From NCBI GenBank assembly GCA_023444095.1, contig JAEZRP010000036.1:186001-250000 (forward strand): 64,000 nucleotides of DNA, given 5' to 3'. Below, piece after piece: positions 42,220-51,390 of the stretch. A program made the position numbers and the translations under genes. Origin of the DNA: Bacillota bacterium (GTDB lineage: Bacteria > Bacillota > Clostridia > Christensenellales > Aristaeellaceae). Below the pieces are notes generated by a model. That model had not been told where the DNA came from. It did no database searches and worked only from the letters and a program-made list of their open reading frames with translations. Every line of letters begins with the position of its first letter. The first letter of the stretch is position 1.

Positions 42220-43668
42220 ATGCAAGTGAGAACCCGGTTCGCGCCCAGCCCCACGGGATATATGCATCTGGGCGGTCTGCGCACGGCGCTTTACACCTAC
42301 CTGTTCGCCCGAAAACACGACGGCGTCTTCATGCTGCGCATCGAGGACACGGACCAGGAGCGCGAGGTGCCCGGCGCGGTGGAAAAAATCTACTCCGCCA
42401 TGCGCGCGGCGGGCCTCGAATACGACGAGGGTCCGGACGTGGGCGGCAACTTTGGCCCCTACATCCAGTCCCAGAGGAAGGACATGTACCTCCCCTACGC
42501 GAAGAAGCTCGTCGAGACGGGCCGCGCCTACTACTGCTTCTGCACGAAGGAGCGGCTCGACGAGGCGCGCGCCGAGGCGGAGAAGAATGGCCAGACCTTC
42601 AAATACGACAAGCACTGCCTCCACCTTTCCAAGGAGGAAATACAGAGAAAGCTCGACGCGGGCGAGTCCTACGTCATCCGCCAGAACGTCCCGACCGAGG
42701 GCAAGGCCGGCTTCGACGACCTGATCTACGGGCGCGTGGAGGTCGACTGCTCGACGCTCGACGACAACGTGCTCATGAAGGCGGACGGGCTTCCCACCTA
42801 CAACTTCGCGAACGTCATAGACGACCACACCATGGGCATCACTCACGTGCTGCGCGGCACGGAGTACCTATCCTCCTCCCCGAAGTACAACCTCCTCTAC
42901 GAGTCGTTCGGCTGGGAGCCGCCCAAGTACATCCACCTGCCGCCCGTGATGGCGGATTCGACGCGCAAACTCTCGAAGAGGAAGGGCGATCCGACGTTCG
43001 AGGATCTTCTCGACCGGGGATTTCTCAAGGACGCCATCATCAACTTCATCGCGCTTCTGGGCTGGAGCCCGCGCAGCGAGCAGGAGTTTTTTACCCTTTC
43101 CGAGCTCGAGGAGAAGTTCGACCTCGAGGGCATCAACAAGGCGCCCGCGATCTTCGACATGGTGAAGCTTCAGTGGTTCAACGCCGAGTACATGAGAAGG
43201 CTCCCGTTCGAGGAGTATCTCAAAATCGCGACGCCGTGGTTCGAGAAGGTGCTCGATCCGAAAAAGGTGGACATCCGGCGGCTCGCGGAGCTGATGCAGT
43301 CGAGAACCGAGGTTCTGGAGCAGATTCCGGGGATGGTGTCCTTCCTCGCGGAGATGCCGGAATTCGACGAGGCGATCTACACCCACAAGAAGATGAAGAC
43401 CGACTCCGCCGTCTCGCTTCAGGCGCTCAAGGCGGTCTGCCCCGTGCTTGCGGGCGTGACCGAGTGGACGGAGGAGAAGCTCCACGGCGCGGTGATGGCG
43501 TTCATCCCCGAAACGGGCATGAAGAACGGGCAGATCCTCTGGCCGTTGCGCATCGCCATTTCCGGGAAGGAGTCCACGCCCGGCGGCGCGTTTGAGATCG
43601 CGTACCTCCTCGGCAAGGACGAGACGATGAAGCGGCTCGCCGCATCGATTGAACGGCTTGAAGCATAG
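42220..43668 (+). CDS. gltX: Glutamate-tRNA ligase
   Basis: A 482-residue class I aminoacyl-tRNA synthetase charging tRNA-Glu. HIGH-type motif in FAPSPTGYMHLGGLRTALY, given in full; LRIEDTDQER; and the KMSKS-type loop STRKLSKRKGD. The C-terminal helical anticodon-binding region ends at 482. Length is normal for bacteria. In many Firmicutes a non-discriminating form also charges tRNA-Gln; the sequence does not tell which. The start is 4 bases after galM. Confidence 0.96.
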   Translation: MQVRTRFAPSPTGYMHLGGLRTALYTYLFARKHDGVFMLRIEDTDQEREVPGAVEKIYSAMRAAGLEYDEGPDVGGNFGPYIQSQRKDMYLPYAKKLVETGRAYYCFCTKERLDEARAEAEKNGQTFKYDKHCLHLSKEEIQRKLDAGESYVIRQNVPTEGKAGFDDLIYGRVEVDCSTLDDNVLMKADGLPTYNFANVIDDHTMGITHVLRGTEYLSSSPKYNLLYESFGWEPPKYIHLPPVMADSTRKLSKRKGDPTFEDLLDRGFLKDAIINFIALLGWSPRSEQEFFTLSELEEKFDLEGINKAPAIFDMVKLQWFNAEYMRRLPFEEYLKIATPWFEKVLDPKKVDIRRLAELMQSRTEVLEQIPGMVSFLAEMPEFDEAIYTHKKMKTDSAVSLQALKAVCPVLAGVTEWTEEKLHGAVMAFIPETGMKNGQILWPLRIAISGKESTPGGAFEIAYLLGKDETMKRLAASIERLEA

Positions 43669-43680
43669 AAAGGCTTAAAA

Positions 43681-44817
43681 ATGAGATTTCCGGATTACGA
43701 CAGATCGATCCTCTCGACCACGGCGTCGATCTTGAAATACTACGGCGCACAGCCTTCCTACCCCACGCTGCCGGAGCTCGATGCCGCGCTCGCGACAAGG
43801 CCCCGGCACGTGGCGCTTATCATCATCGACGGTGCGGGCGTGATCCCGACCGACGGCGCGCTCCCCGCGGACTCCTATCTGCGCGCGCATCGCGCGGCGA
43901 CGGTCACGAGCATATTCCCGAGCACCACCACGGCCGCGGACACGAGCTATTATAACGGCCAGTCCGCCTACGAGCACGGCTGGCTCGGCTGGCAGCTCTA
44001 TTTCCGGGAATACGCGTCCGACGTCACGACGTTCATGCGCACATCGTACTACACCAAAAGGCCCGTCGAGGGCCCGCAGCCGGCGGTCGCGCTCATGCCC
44101 TACGAGACGGTGTTTGAGAAGATCAGAAGGAGCGATCCGGAAGTCGCGCTTCGCAGCATCATGGGCTTTGACAGCTACTGTGAGCACGGTGCGGACGAAA
44201 CGCTGCGCATCTCGAACTTTCCCGAGCTCTGCGAGAGGATTGCCGGCATCTCGAAAAAAGACGAGCGCGGCTACACCATCGCTTACTGGGGTGAGCCGGA
44301 CACGTCCATGCACGAGTTCGGCGTGGGTTCGCCCGAGGCCGTCCAGCAGTTCAGGCACCTCGACGACCAGCTCCGGCGGCTCTCGGAGCGGCTCCAGGAT
44401 ACGCTCCTCATCGTGACTGCGGACCACGGGCTCATCAATTCGACGACCATCGACCTTTCGACCATGCCGGAGATTGCGGGCTGCCTCATTTTGCCCCCGT
44501 CCATCGAGGGTCGCGCGGCGGGCTTCCACGTGAAGCCCCAGAAAAGGAACGCCTTCGAGCGGGCCTTCCGGGCGCGGTTCGGGGACGCGTTTTTGCTGCT
44601 TTCGCGGGAAGACGTGTACCGCACCGGCATCTTCGGGCGCGGCGCGCGCCACCCCAAGTTTGACGACTTCATCGGCGACTACGTGGCCTGCGCGACGGGC
44701 GGAACGAGCGTCACATACAACGTGCCCGCGATCCAGGGGCACAGCCTGATCGGCATGCACGCGGGGCTGACGGAGGATGAAATGCTCGTGCCGGTCGTCA
44801 TCGACAGGAAAGGCTAG
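43681..44817 (+). CDS. Alkaline-phosphatase-superfamily protein (type I phosphodiesterase-like)
   Basis: A 378-residue protein. The N-terminal metal site IIIDGAGV and nucleophile segment VTSIFPSTTTAADTSYY (Thr after Pro-Ser), AYWGEPDTSMHEFG, VTADHGL and a C-terminal GMHAGLTEDEMLVPVV are the ordered metal-ligand motifs of the nucleotide pyrophosphatase/phosphodiesterase branch, in which GxHGGLTxxEM-type segments are also seen in phosphonate hydrolases. No signal peptide, so it acts in the cytoplasm. It precedes a PHP-domain gene by one base. Confidence 0.85.
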   Translation: MRFPDYDRSILSTTASILKYYGAQPSYPTLPELDAALATRPRHVALIIIDGAGVIPTDGALPADSYLRAHRAATVTSIFPSTTTAADTSYYNGQSAYEHGWLGWQLYFREYASDVTTFMRTSYYTKRPVEGPQPAVALMPYETVFEKIRRSDPEVALRSIMGFDSYCEHGADETLRISNFPELCERIAGISKKDERGYTIAYWGEPDTSMHEFGVGSPEAVQQFRHLDDQLRRLSERLQDTLLIVTADHGLINSTTIDLSTMPEIAGCLILPPSIEGRAAGFHVKPQKRNAFERAFRARFGDAFLLLSREDVYRTGIFGRGARHPKFDDFIGDYVACATGGTSVTYNVPAIQGHSLIGMHAGLTEDEMLVPVVIDRKG

Positions 44818-44818
44818 A

Positions 44819-45508
44819 ATGACAAAAGACGGATTCTACGTGCAGATGCACCTGCACACCTCAGAAACAAGCGCCTGCGGGCACGCGAGCGGGCGGGACA
44901 TGGCCCGGGCGTGCAAAAAGGCGGGATACGACATGCTCGTGGTGACCGACCACTTCATGAACGCCAACATCGGCTGCCCCAAGAAAATGCCGTGGGCGGA
45001 GAAGGTCGACTACCTCTTCCGGGGCTACCGCGCGGCGAAGGCCGAGGGCGACAAAATCGGGCTCATCGTTCTCAAGGGCTGGGAGACGTTTACCAGCGGC
45101 CCGGAGTACCTGACCTACGGACTCGACGAGGCATTCCTTCTCGAGAACCCCGACATTGCGGACGTGGACAGCTCCGAATACCTGATGCGCGTGCGCGCGG
45201 CTGGCGGGTTCGTCTCGCACGCGCACCCCTTCCGCAGGCGACCCTACATCCCGCACTTCATCCCGGAAGTGGAACTGGTCGACGCGTTCGAGGTCTTGAA
45301 CGGCGCGCACGACGACCCGTCCTTCGACGCGGCCGCGCTGAACGTCGCCAGGGCGCACGACCTCATCCAAATCGCGGGCTCCGACGCCCACGAGGTAGAT
45401 GAGGTTTCCCGCGGCGCGATGCGCTTTTCGCGCCCGCTGCAGGACATGGACGAGCTCATCACGGCGCTTCGCGCGCGCTGGGGGGGGATCGTGGAGGAGA
45501 TCGGGTAA
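44819..45508 (+). CDS. PHP-domain phosphoesterase
   Basis: A 229-residue cytoplasmic protein of the polymerase and histidinol phosphatase fold. Ligand motifs: MHLHTSETSAC, VVTDHFMN, LKGWETFTSG, VSHAHPFRRRP and GSDAHEVDEV, all in the usual order. The gene starts 1 base after the phosphodiesterase-like gene, so the two probably act on related phosphate esters. The specific substrate is unknown. Confidence 0.85.
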   Translation: MTKDGFYVQMHLHTSETSACGHASGRDMARACKKAGYDMLVVTDHFMNANIGCPKKMPWAEKVDYLFRGYRAAKAEGDKIGLIVLKGWETFTSGPEYLTYGLDEAFLLENPDIADVDSSEYLMRVRAAGGFVSHAHPFRRRPYIPHFIPEVELVDAFEVLNGAHDDPSFDAAALNVARAHDLIQIAGSDAHEVDEVSRGAMRFSRPLQDMDELITALRARWGGIVEEIG

Positions 45509-45722
45509 TCGCGAACCGGAAGAGCCGCGCGGAAGGATGCATTTTCTCCATCTCACACCCGCAGAACGCTTGACGGAGCGCTGCTGTGCCGGCGAAGTCC
45601 GCAAGCGCAATCTGACGACTTCATCTCGTCGGCGCGCGCATGCTCTGCGCGGGATCGCCCCGGCGTTTTCGATCCGTCCGACTTCCGCTGCGATCAGCGT
45701 CTTTCCGGATCGGCGATAGGAA

Positions 45723-45749
45723 TGGGGGTGGGCAAACTGCCCACCCCCA
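45723..45749. terminator. Hairpin between convergent genes
   Basis: A perfect 12-bp GC stem (45723-45734 with 45738-45749) and 3-base loop between the PHP gene and the convergent isomerase gene. It lacks a T run. The rest of 45509-45811 shows no gene. Confidence 0.5.
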
Positions 45750-45811
45750 AATCGGCGTTCGGTTTGGAAACGTGGCTTGCATGGTTCGTCGGTCCATGCG
45801 CCGCGGGGACA

Positions 45812-46570
45812 TCAGCGGCCCCCGTAAAGCTCCTTCGCAAGCCGTATGCTTTCGACGGGGTCCAGCAGCGGACGGTACTCCAGACCGCAGCAGCCGGTAT
45901 ACCCGGCCTTGTCGATCGCCGCGAAGATCACCCGATAGTCGTTTTCGCCGTACTGCAACTCGTTTCGGCCGGGATGTCCCGCGCTGTGCAGATGCGCGAT
46001 GCAGTCAAGGTTGTTGACCACATTCGGAATGATGTTCCCCTCCATGACCTGCTGGTGATAGATGTCATAGATGACCTTGACCAGTGGGTGATTCACCTCG
46101 CGGATGATGGCAAAGCCCTCCACCGCCGACCAGAGGTAGTATCCGAGATGGTTCACGAGCGTGTTCAGCGGCTCGATCATGATGGTCACGCCGGTGGCCT
46201 CCAGGATCGGCGCCGCGGCCTTCAGGGTTTCAACGATCGCGGCGTGCTGCTGTTCCCTGGGGGCCTTGGTGTCGGGGCCGACCTGGGTGATCAGCCGCTT
46301 CGCGCCGACGCGCACAGCCGCCTCGCAGCTCTCCTTGAGGCCCGCGAGCCAGAGCGCGCGGTACGCGGGGTCCGTCATGCGAAACTCGGTGGTGCACATG
46401 CTGATCAGCTCGACGCCGGTCTCTTCGCAGGCCGCGCGCACTTTGTTGAGATCGAGATCCTTCCAGCCGTAGGTCTCGATCGCGTCGATTCCGAGTTCGC
46501 GCACCCGATAGATGGCGGGAATGAAATCCTCGCTTGGAAAGAAGCAGGGGATCGGCACACATAATCTCAT
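45812..46570 (-). CDS. Sugar phosphate isomerase/epimerase family TIM barrel
   Basis: A 252-residue cytoplasmic xylose-isomerase-like TIM barrel (AP endonuclease 2 superfamily). The metal ligands are in IMIEPLN, KVIYDIYHQQ, IAHLHSAGHPGRNE and CGLEYRP, close to hydroxypyruvate isomerase and IolI/IolE-type enzymes. The gene runs 17 bases after a Gfo/Idh/MocA dehydrogenase gene in the same operon. Together they would oxidise and then isomerise a polyol or sugar acid. Confidence 0.85.
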   Translation of the reverse strand: MRLCVPIPCFFPSEDFIPAIYRVRELGIDAIETYGWKDLDLNKVRAACEETGVELISMCTTEFRMTDPAYRALWLAGLKESCEAAVRVGAKRLITQVGPDTKAPREQQHAAIVETLKAAAPILEATGVTIMIEPLNTLVNHLGYYLWSAVEGFAIIREVNHPLVKVIYDIYHQQVMEGNIIPNVVNNLDCIAHLHSAGHPGRNELQYGENDYRVIFAAIDKAGYTGCCGLEYRPLLDPVESIRLAKELYGGR

Positions 46571-46587
46571 GTCATTATCCTCTCGCC

Positions 46588-47586
46588 TTAGAAGTAGATC
46601 ACTTCGCCCGTTTCCATGGACTTGTTGGCGGCAAAGCCCAGCTTCAGGGACTTGAGCGCGTCCTCATACGGGGAGCGGATGCCGCTGGGGTCCCCGGTCT
46701 TGACGGCGTCGACATACGCACGGTCGAGAAGGTAGGTCTGGTCGACGGCGCGGTTGATGTCGCGCGTTTCGCCCGCTGTCTTGATGATGAGGTTGTTGCG
46801 CAGCCGATAGTCCAGTATCATGTCCGGGAGGGTGATGACCAGGCCGCAGTTGGGGCGCACGTTCTTGACGTAGCAGCCGCTGACGAGCGTCGCGGTAACA
46901 TGATTGGCAAACCGGATGACGGCGGTGGAGTGGTCGTCGGTATCGTACTCCTCGCTGGCGTCGACGCCGGGGGCGACCATGCCGCGCGAGCAGGTGGCGT
47001 ATACGGACAGCGGCTCGCCGTACAGATAGCGAAGGCCGTCGACCAGATGGATGTTCTGCTCGACCAGCTGCGCGCCGCAGGTGGACTTTTTCTGCCACCA
47101 CCAGACGCCGGGAATGCCGCCGATCCACGCGCCGTACACGAGCCCGCCCGCCTTGTGCTTGGGAAGCTCTTCCTTGATCATTTCCATAAGGTCCAGGTAG
47201 CGGTCCTGAAAACCGACGGCGGTGATCAGATTGGTTTCCTTGACGCGGCGGGCGATTTCGTCCGCCTGATCGAGATCCAGCGTCATGGGCTTTTCCACCA
47301 GGAAGGGGATCCCCATGTCGATCGCGCGGGTCTCGGTGTCGGAGTGCGCGGTGGGCTCGATGGCGATGTAGACGCAGTCGAGCGTTTCCTTGCTTTCGCC
47401 GTCATAAAGCGCCGTGTGGTCCGCATAGATCCGGTTGCAGCCGAACTTTTCCGCCGCTGCCAGACGCCTGCTCTCCACGGGATCCGCGACGGCGACGACC
47501 GCCACATCCTCCATTTTCAAAAACGCGTCGATGTGTGCCTGCATCCTTCCGCCGCAGCCGATCAGCCCGATTCGCACCTTCTTCAT
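46588..47586 (-). CDS. Gfo/Idh/MocA-family oxidoreductase
   Basis: A 332-residue NAD(P)-dependent dehydrogenase. The N-terminal Rossmann fold has IGLIGCGGRMQAHI, and the catalytic marker is EKPMTLD; the C-terminal alpha/beta domain has QNIHLVDGLRYLYG, with the proton-relay His. The start at 47586 has GGAGGAA upstream, behind a good promoter. It shares an operon with the TIM-barrel isomerase; such pairs act on inositols, sugar acids and related polyols. Exact substrate unknown. Confidence 0.88.
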   Translation of the reverse strand: MKKVRIGLIGCGGRMQAHIDAFLKMEDVAVVAVADPVESRRLAAAEKFGCNRIYADHTALYDGESKETLDCVYIAIEPTAHSDTETRAIDMGIPFLVEKPMTLDLDQADEIARRVKETNLITAVGFQDRYLDLMEMIKEELPKHKAGGLVYGAWIGGIPGVWWWQKKSTCGAQLVEQNIHLVDGLRYLYGEPLSVYATCSRGMVAPGVDASEEYDTDDHSTAVIRFANHVTATLVSGCYVKNVRPNCGLVITLPDMILDYRLRNNLIIKTAGETRDINRAVDQTYLLDRAYVDAVKTGDPSGIRSPYEDALKSLKLGFAANKSMETGEVIYF

Positions 47587-47643
47587 GATCGTTCCTCCAT
47601 CATTCTGTTTCCGTGTTCGGCGAGAAATCCTCATATCATTACC

Positions 47644-47671
47644 ATTATATTTTATCGGTTCGATTAGTCAA
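47644..47671 (-). promoter_or_regulatory. Promoter of the dehydrogenase-isomerase operon
   Basis: On the minus strand TTGACT (47671-47666), 16-base spacer, TATAAT (47649-47644). The spacer holds the near-palindrome CGAACCG flanked by TAAT and ATAA, a possible operator. Confidence 0.65.
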
Positions 47672-47758
47672 TACGATATTTGAACAAAACTACAAGGATA
47701 TTGCTTCCCGCTTGCCGAAATTGTCCGGCCGCGATGTGGCGCTCCATACCGTTTCCTA

Positions 47759-48682
47759 TCAATACGGGTATTCGTTAAATACGTTCTTGGCGATCCGGAT
47801 GAAGCTGCGCGCGATGGCGCTGAGTTTATCATAGGACTTGTAGACGGCGGCATATGGCCTGCGCGCATCCTGGTCCAGGATCCGATAAAAGTTGATGTTA
47901 TGGGTACCGCCGCTTTGATAGACAAGCGCATCCGAAAGCAGTCCCACGCCCAACCCATGCTCGATAAACGCGAGCACCGTCGACCAGCTTCTGGTTTCGA
48001 ACCGGATGTTTGGGTTAAATCCCGCGTTCCGGCAGATCTGAAGTCCCATTTCCGTAAAGCGCATGTTTTTGAGAAAGATGAACGGCTCCTCCCGCGCGAG
48101 CGACAGATTGATGGATGGCAGCTCCGGCGCTTCGGGATAGCTGAAGTTTGGCAAAAACGGAAAGCTCTTCGGCGCGGCAAACAGGATGTGTTCCTGATGC
48201 AGCACCTGATACTCAAGCTTTTTGTTATTGAGCGGCAGGGGAACCATCGAAAAATCCACCTCGTCCGAAAACGCCAACTCCTCGAGTTGCGCCGACTGCT
48301 CCTCGACCATTTCCACCTTTACGCCCGGATACTGAGAGGTAAAGCGGGGGAGAAAGTTTGGCAGATGATACTGGCCGTAAAAAAGAGAGATGCCGATGCG
48401 CAGCTTGGTGTTTTCGAGGTTTGTCAGTGAACCCATGCGGTCCTCAAATTGACGGCTCATATACATCAGGCTCGCGCCTCCGTCAAGAAACGCCTTCCCC
48501 GCGGTCGTAGGCGTGACAAAGCCGTTTTCACGGTCAAACAGCTTGAAATCGAGCTTTTTTTCAAGCCGTTTGATTGCCTGGGAAAGCGCCGGTTGGCTGA
48601 CATACAGCTTCTTCGCGGCCACGGAGAAGCTTTTCTCGTTCGCCACCGCGGCGACGTATTGGATTTCTCTGAGACTGATCAT
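47759..48682 (-). CDS. LysR-family transcriptional regulator
   Basis: A 307-residue regulator: winged HTH at the N-terminus (YVAAVANEKSFSVAAKKLYV, SQPALSQAIKRLEKKL), then an effector-binding domain from about residue 90. It runs on the minus strand with the dehydrogenase-isomerase operon next to it, and is divergent from the dipeptide-type ABC operon. The shared 118-base intergenic region has a T-N11-A palindrome. It probably controls uptake and breakdown of the imported compound. Confidence 0.92.
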   Translation of the reverse strand: MISLREIQYVAAVANEKSFSVAAKKLYVSQPALSQAIKRLEKKLDFKLFDRENGFVTPTTAGKAFLDGGASLMYMSRQFEDRMGSLTNLENTKLRIGISLFYGQYHLPNFLPRFTSQYPGVKVEMVEEQSAQLEELAFSDEVDFSMVPLPLNNKKLEYQVLHQEHILFAAPKSFPFLPNFSYPEAPELPSINLSLAREEPFIFLKNMRFTEMGLQICRNAGFNPNIRFETRSWSTVLAFIEHGLGVGLLSDALVYQSGGTHNINFYRILDQDARRPYAAVYKSYDKLSAIARSFIRIAKNVFNEYPY

Positions 48683-48693
48683 GCGCCCGCTCC

Positions 48694-48710
48694 TATAACT
48701 TCATGTTATA
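48694..48710. promoter_or_regulatory. LysR-type operator between divergent genes
   Basis: TATAAC (48694-48699), TTCAT, GTTATA (48705-48710): a perfect palindrome with the T-N11-A signature, 12 bases before the LysR gene start. Confidence 0.6.
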
Positions 48711-48730
48711 TTAATATTATTATTTGATAT

Positions 48731-48759
48731 TCGACAAATGTCAAGCCTTCTGTTAGAAT
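48731..48759 (+). promoter_or_regulatory. Promoter of the dipeptide-type ABC operon
   Basis: TCGACA (48731-48736), 17-base spacer, TAGAAT (48754-48759), 42 bases ahead of the binding-protein start and 21 bases downstream of the LysR palindrome. Confidence 0.5.
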
Positions 48760-48800
48760 TTCATTATGAAAATAACATGGAATGAAATGGAGGAGGACTC

Positions 48801-50327
48801 ATGAGGAGGATTACCAGGGTTTTTACGGTCGCGCTGGCGCTGTGCATGCTCTTCGGCGTCTCGTCCGTCTCGCTTGCCGAAGGCGCGAGCGAGCTGGATA
48901 CGCTGAGGGTAGGTGTCGCAGCACTGCCGAGCAGCATGGATCCCACGCTCAACGTCGGAAACACATCGATTCGCATTCACTACAACTGCTTCGAAACCCT
49001 GCTCACCGCGGACCCGGGGGACGGCACCCTGTCCGGCATGCTCGCGGAAAGCTGGGAGCGCGTCGACGACTACACAATTGAGTTTCATCTGCGAAAGGGC
49101 GTGCTGTTCCATAACGGGACGGAAATGACCGCCAAGGATGTCCAGTTCAGCTTTGATCGGCTCAAGCAGGAGATACAGGGCAACAACCTCGCCAAGTCCC
49201 TCATGTCCACCATCGACCACGTAGACATTTTGGACGACTATACCTGCCGCGTGGTGACCGCCGATCCCGACCCGCTTCTCGAGCAGAGGCTCGCTTCCAG
49301 TTGGGGCGCGTGGATTCTGCCGAAGGACTACATCGAGGAAGCCGGCGACGCCGAGTTCGCGCTCAACGCCATCGGTACGGGGCCCTTCAAGATCATCTCC
49401 TATTCCCCGGAGAAGGTCGTGCTTCAGCGCTTTGACGAGTACTGGGGCGCCGCGCCCAGCATCGCGAATATCGAGTACATTCTCTATACCGAGAACTCTA
49501 CGCGCATCACGGCGCTTGTGACCGGAGAGGTTGATATCATCACGCAGCTTCCCATGGATCAGATCTCCATCATCGAATCGACACCCGGGCTGCGCGTCGA
49601 GAGCACGTCCATCACCAACATGCACCTTGTCCAGTTCTATATCGACGGCGACCCGGCCAATCCCATCAACGATAAAAAGCTCCGGCAGGCGCTGAGCTAC
49701 GCCATCGACCGGCAGCTTCTGTCGGACGCGTTCTGGGGCGGAAAGGCCATCGTTCCCAACGGGCATCAGTATTTCGAATTTGGCAGCCTCTACTTCGCGG
49801 ACTATCCGGCCGAGCCCTACGACGTCGAGAAGGCGAAGGAACTGCTCGCGGAATCGGAGTACGACGGCGAGCTCATCACCTACGAGCTCCGGAGCGGCTA
49901 CTACACCTACGGAAACGAGGCCGCCGAGGCGATCGTGGATATGTGGAAATCCATCGGCGTCAACGCGCAGGTCATCTACAAGGATTCCAACGACGAGGAG
50001 ACCATTGTGCGCAACTGGTCGAACACCATGCGCTTCCCTGATCCGGCGGGTGGTCTGTGGCTCCTTTGGGGCGGAGCCGAGCCGACCGAGGATTGGCAGA
50101 GCATGCCGCAGGCGTTCATCGACGCGGGCAAGGTTCTGACAACTTCCATGGATCCGGAAGAGCGCGCCGCGGCCGCGAGGACGCTTATGGATATCTTCCG
50201 CGAGGAAGTGCCCGGAACGCTTCTCTATTACCCGGTCGAGAACTGGGGCGTGCGCGACGATCTCGACTGGCATCCGTATTCCAACCAGACGATGGACTTC
50301 CGCGCGGAGAACTTCTCACTCAAATAG
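48801..50327 (+). CDS. ABC transporter substrate-binding protein, family 5 (dipeptide/oligopeptide type)
   Basis: A 508-residue exported receptor. The start at 48801 has GGAGGAGG upstream; the signal peptide ends near SVSLAEGAS. Family 5 signs are the N-terminal YNCFETLL segment, ESWERVDDYTIEFHLRKGV and KDVQFSFDR. It has no lipobox Cys. Despite the peptide label, family 5 receptors also bind sugars, glutathione and nickel; the nearby phosphodiesterase, dehydrogenase and isomerase suggest a polar non-peptide ligand. Confidence 0.92.
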   Translation: MRRITRVFTVALALCMLFGVSSVSLAEGASELDTLRVGVAALPSSMDPTLNVGNTSIRIHYNCFETLLTADPGDGTLSGMLAESWERVDDYTIEFHLRKGVLFHNGTEMTAKDVQFSFDRLKQEIQGNNLAKSLMSTIDHVDILDDYTCRVVTADPDPLLEQRLASSWGAWILPKDYIEEAGDAEFALNAIGTGPFKIISYSPEKVVLQRFDEYWGAAPSIANIEYILYTENSTRITALVTGEVDIITQLPMDQISIIESTPGLRVESTSITNMHLVQFYIDGDPANPINDKKLRQALSYAIDRQLLSDAFWGGKAIVPNGHQYFEFGSLYFADYPAEPYDVEKAKELLAESEYDGELITYELRSGYYTYGNEAAEAIVDMWKSIGVNAQVIYKDSNDEETIVRNWSNTMRFPDPAGGLWLLWGGAEPTEDWQSMPQAFIDAGKVLTTSMDPEERAAAARTLMDIFREEVPGTLLYYPVENWGVRDDLDWHPYSNQTMDFRAENFSLK

Positions 50328-50403
50328 CAAACGAACCGGCGCGAGATGGGATCACGCGGGCCAACCGGTGATCCCATCTCTTGCCATATGTGCGGAGGCG
50401 GAC

Positions 50404-51390
50404 ATGCGAGAGAACATACTGACGGTGACGGACCTCAGGACGTATTATCATTCGCGCACCCGCGTGGTTCCGGCGGTGGACGGCGTGGACCTGACGCTCG
50501 CAAGGGGCGAGATGCTCGGCATCGTCGGCGAGTCCGGCTGCGGGAAGAGCACGGTCGCGCGGACGCTCCTGGGGCTCGTCGACCCTGCGTACACGAAAAT
50601 CGAGGGCGGCACGGCGCTTTTCAAGGGCGTGGACCTGTTAAAGCTCGGCACACGCGCGCTGAACCGGATCCGGGGCAGGGAGATCAGCATGATCTTCCAG
50701 AATCCGCTCACTTCCCTGAACCCCGTCTACACCGTCGAAAATCAGATTTCAGAGGTTTTGAAAATTCACGCGCGCATGTCGCGCCGGGAAATGCACGCGC
50801 GCTGTCTCGAGCTCATGCGGCTGGTGGGCATCCCTGCGCCGGAGGAGAGGCTGAGGGACTATCCGCACCAGCTCTCGGGCGGCATGCAGCAGCGGGTCCT
50901 GATCGCCATCGCGCTGGCGTGCGATCCGGACATCGTGATCGCCGACGAGCCGACGACCGCGCTGGACGTGACGATCCAGGCGCAGATTCTCGACCTGATC
51001 CGAGACATCAACCGGCGGATGGGCATGGGCATGATCCTCATCTCCCATAACATGGGCATCATCGCAGAGATGTGCGACCGCATCATGGTGATGTACGGCG
51101 GGGTGACCGTGGAGGAGGGCGACGTCGTCTCCGTTTTCCGCAATCCAAAACATCCGTACACCAAGGGGCTGCTCGCCGCCATTCCCTCCATCGAGGAGGA
51201 CAGGGAAGCGCTTTTTACCATTCAGGGCACCGTGCCGCGCTTCGCGCATCCCGTCCGTTTTTGCCGGTTTGCCGACCGCTGCGAATGGGCGCGGGAGGAA
51301 TGCCGGAGCGCCGAGCCTCCGCTGATCGCGCTTGCGGACGGACGCCGGATCAGATGCGTCCTGTTCCGGGAAGGGGGTGAGGTTACGTGA
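50404..51390 (+). CDS. Dipeptide-type ABC transporter ATP-binding protein (DppD-like)
   Basis: A 328-residue ATPase: Walker A GESGCGKST, Q-loop IFQNPLTSLNP, signature LSGGMQQRV, Walker B VIADEPTTALDVT, and the C-terminal OppD/F oligopeptide extension with the Cys-rich CRFADRCEWAREEC. I chose the ATG at 50404 with GGAGG upstream. Its stop overlaps the start of the second ATPase (GTGA). Confidence 0.93.
   Translation: MRENILTVTDLRTYYHSRTRVVPAVDGVDLTLARGEMLGIVGESGCGKSTVARTLLGLVDPAYTKIEGGTALFKGVDLLKLGTRALNRIRGREISMIFQNPLTSLNPVYTVENQISEVLKIHARMSRREMHARCLELMRLVGIPAPEERLRDYPHQLSGGMQQRVLIAIALACDPDIVIADEPTTALDVTIQAQILDLIRDINRRMGMGMILISHNMGIIAEMCDRIMVMYGGVTVEEGDVVSVFRNPKHPYTKGLLAAIPSIEEDREALFTIQGTVPRFAHPVRFCRFADRCEWAREECRSAEPPLIALADGRRIRCVLFREGGEVT

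Noticed and set aside
48753..50273. A 506-codon minus-strand frame opposite the family-5 receptor
   Set aside because: Low-complexity shadow of a well-recognised binding protein.
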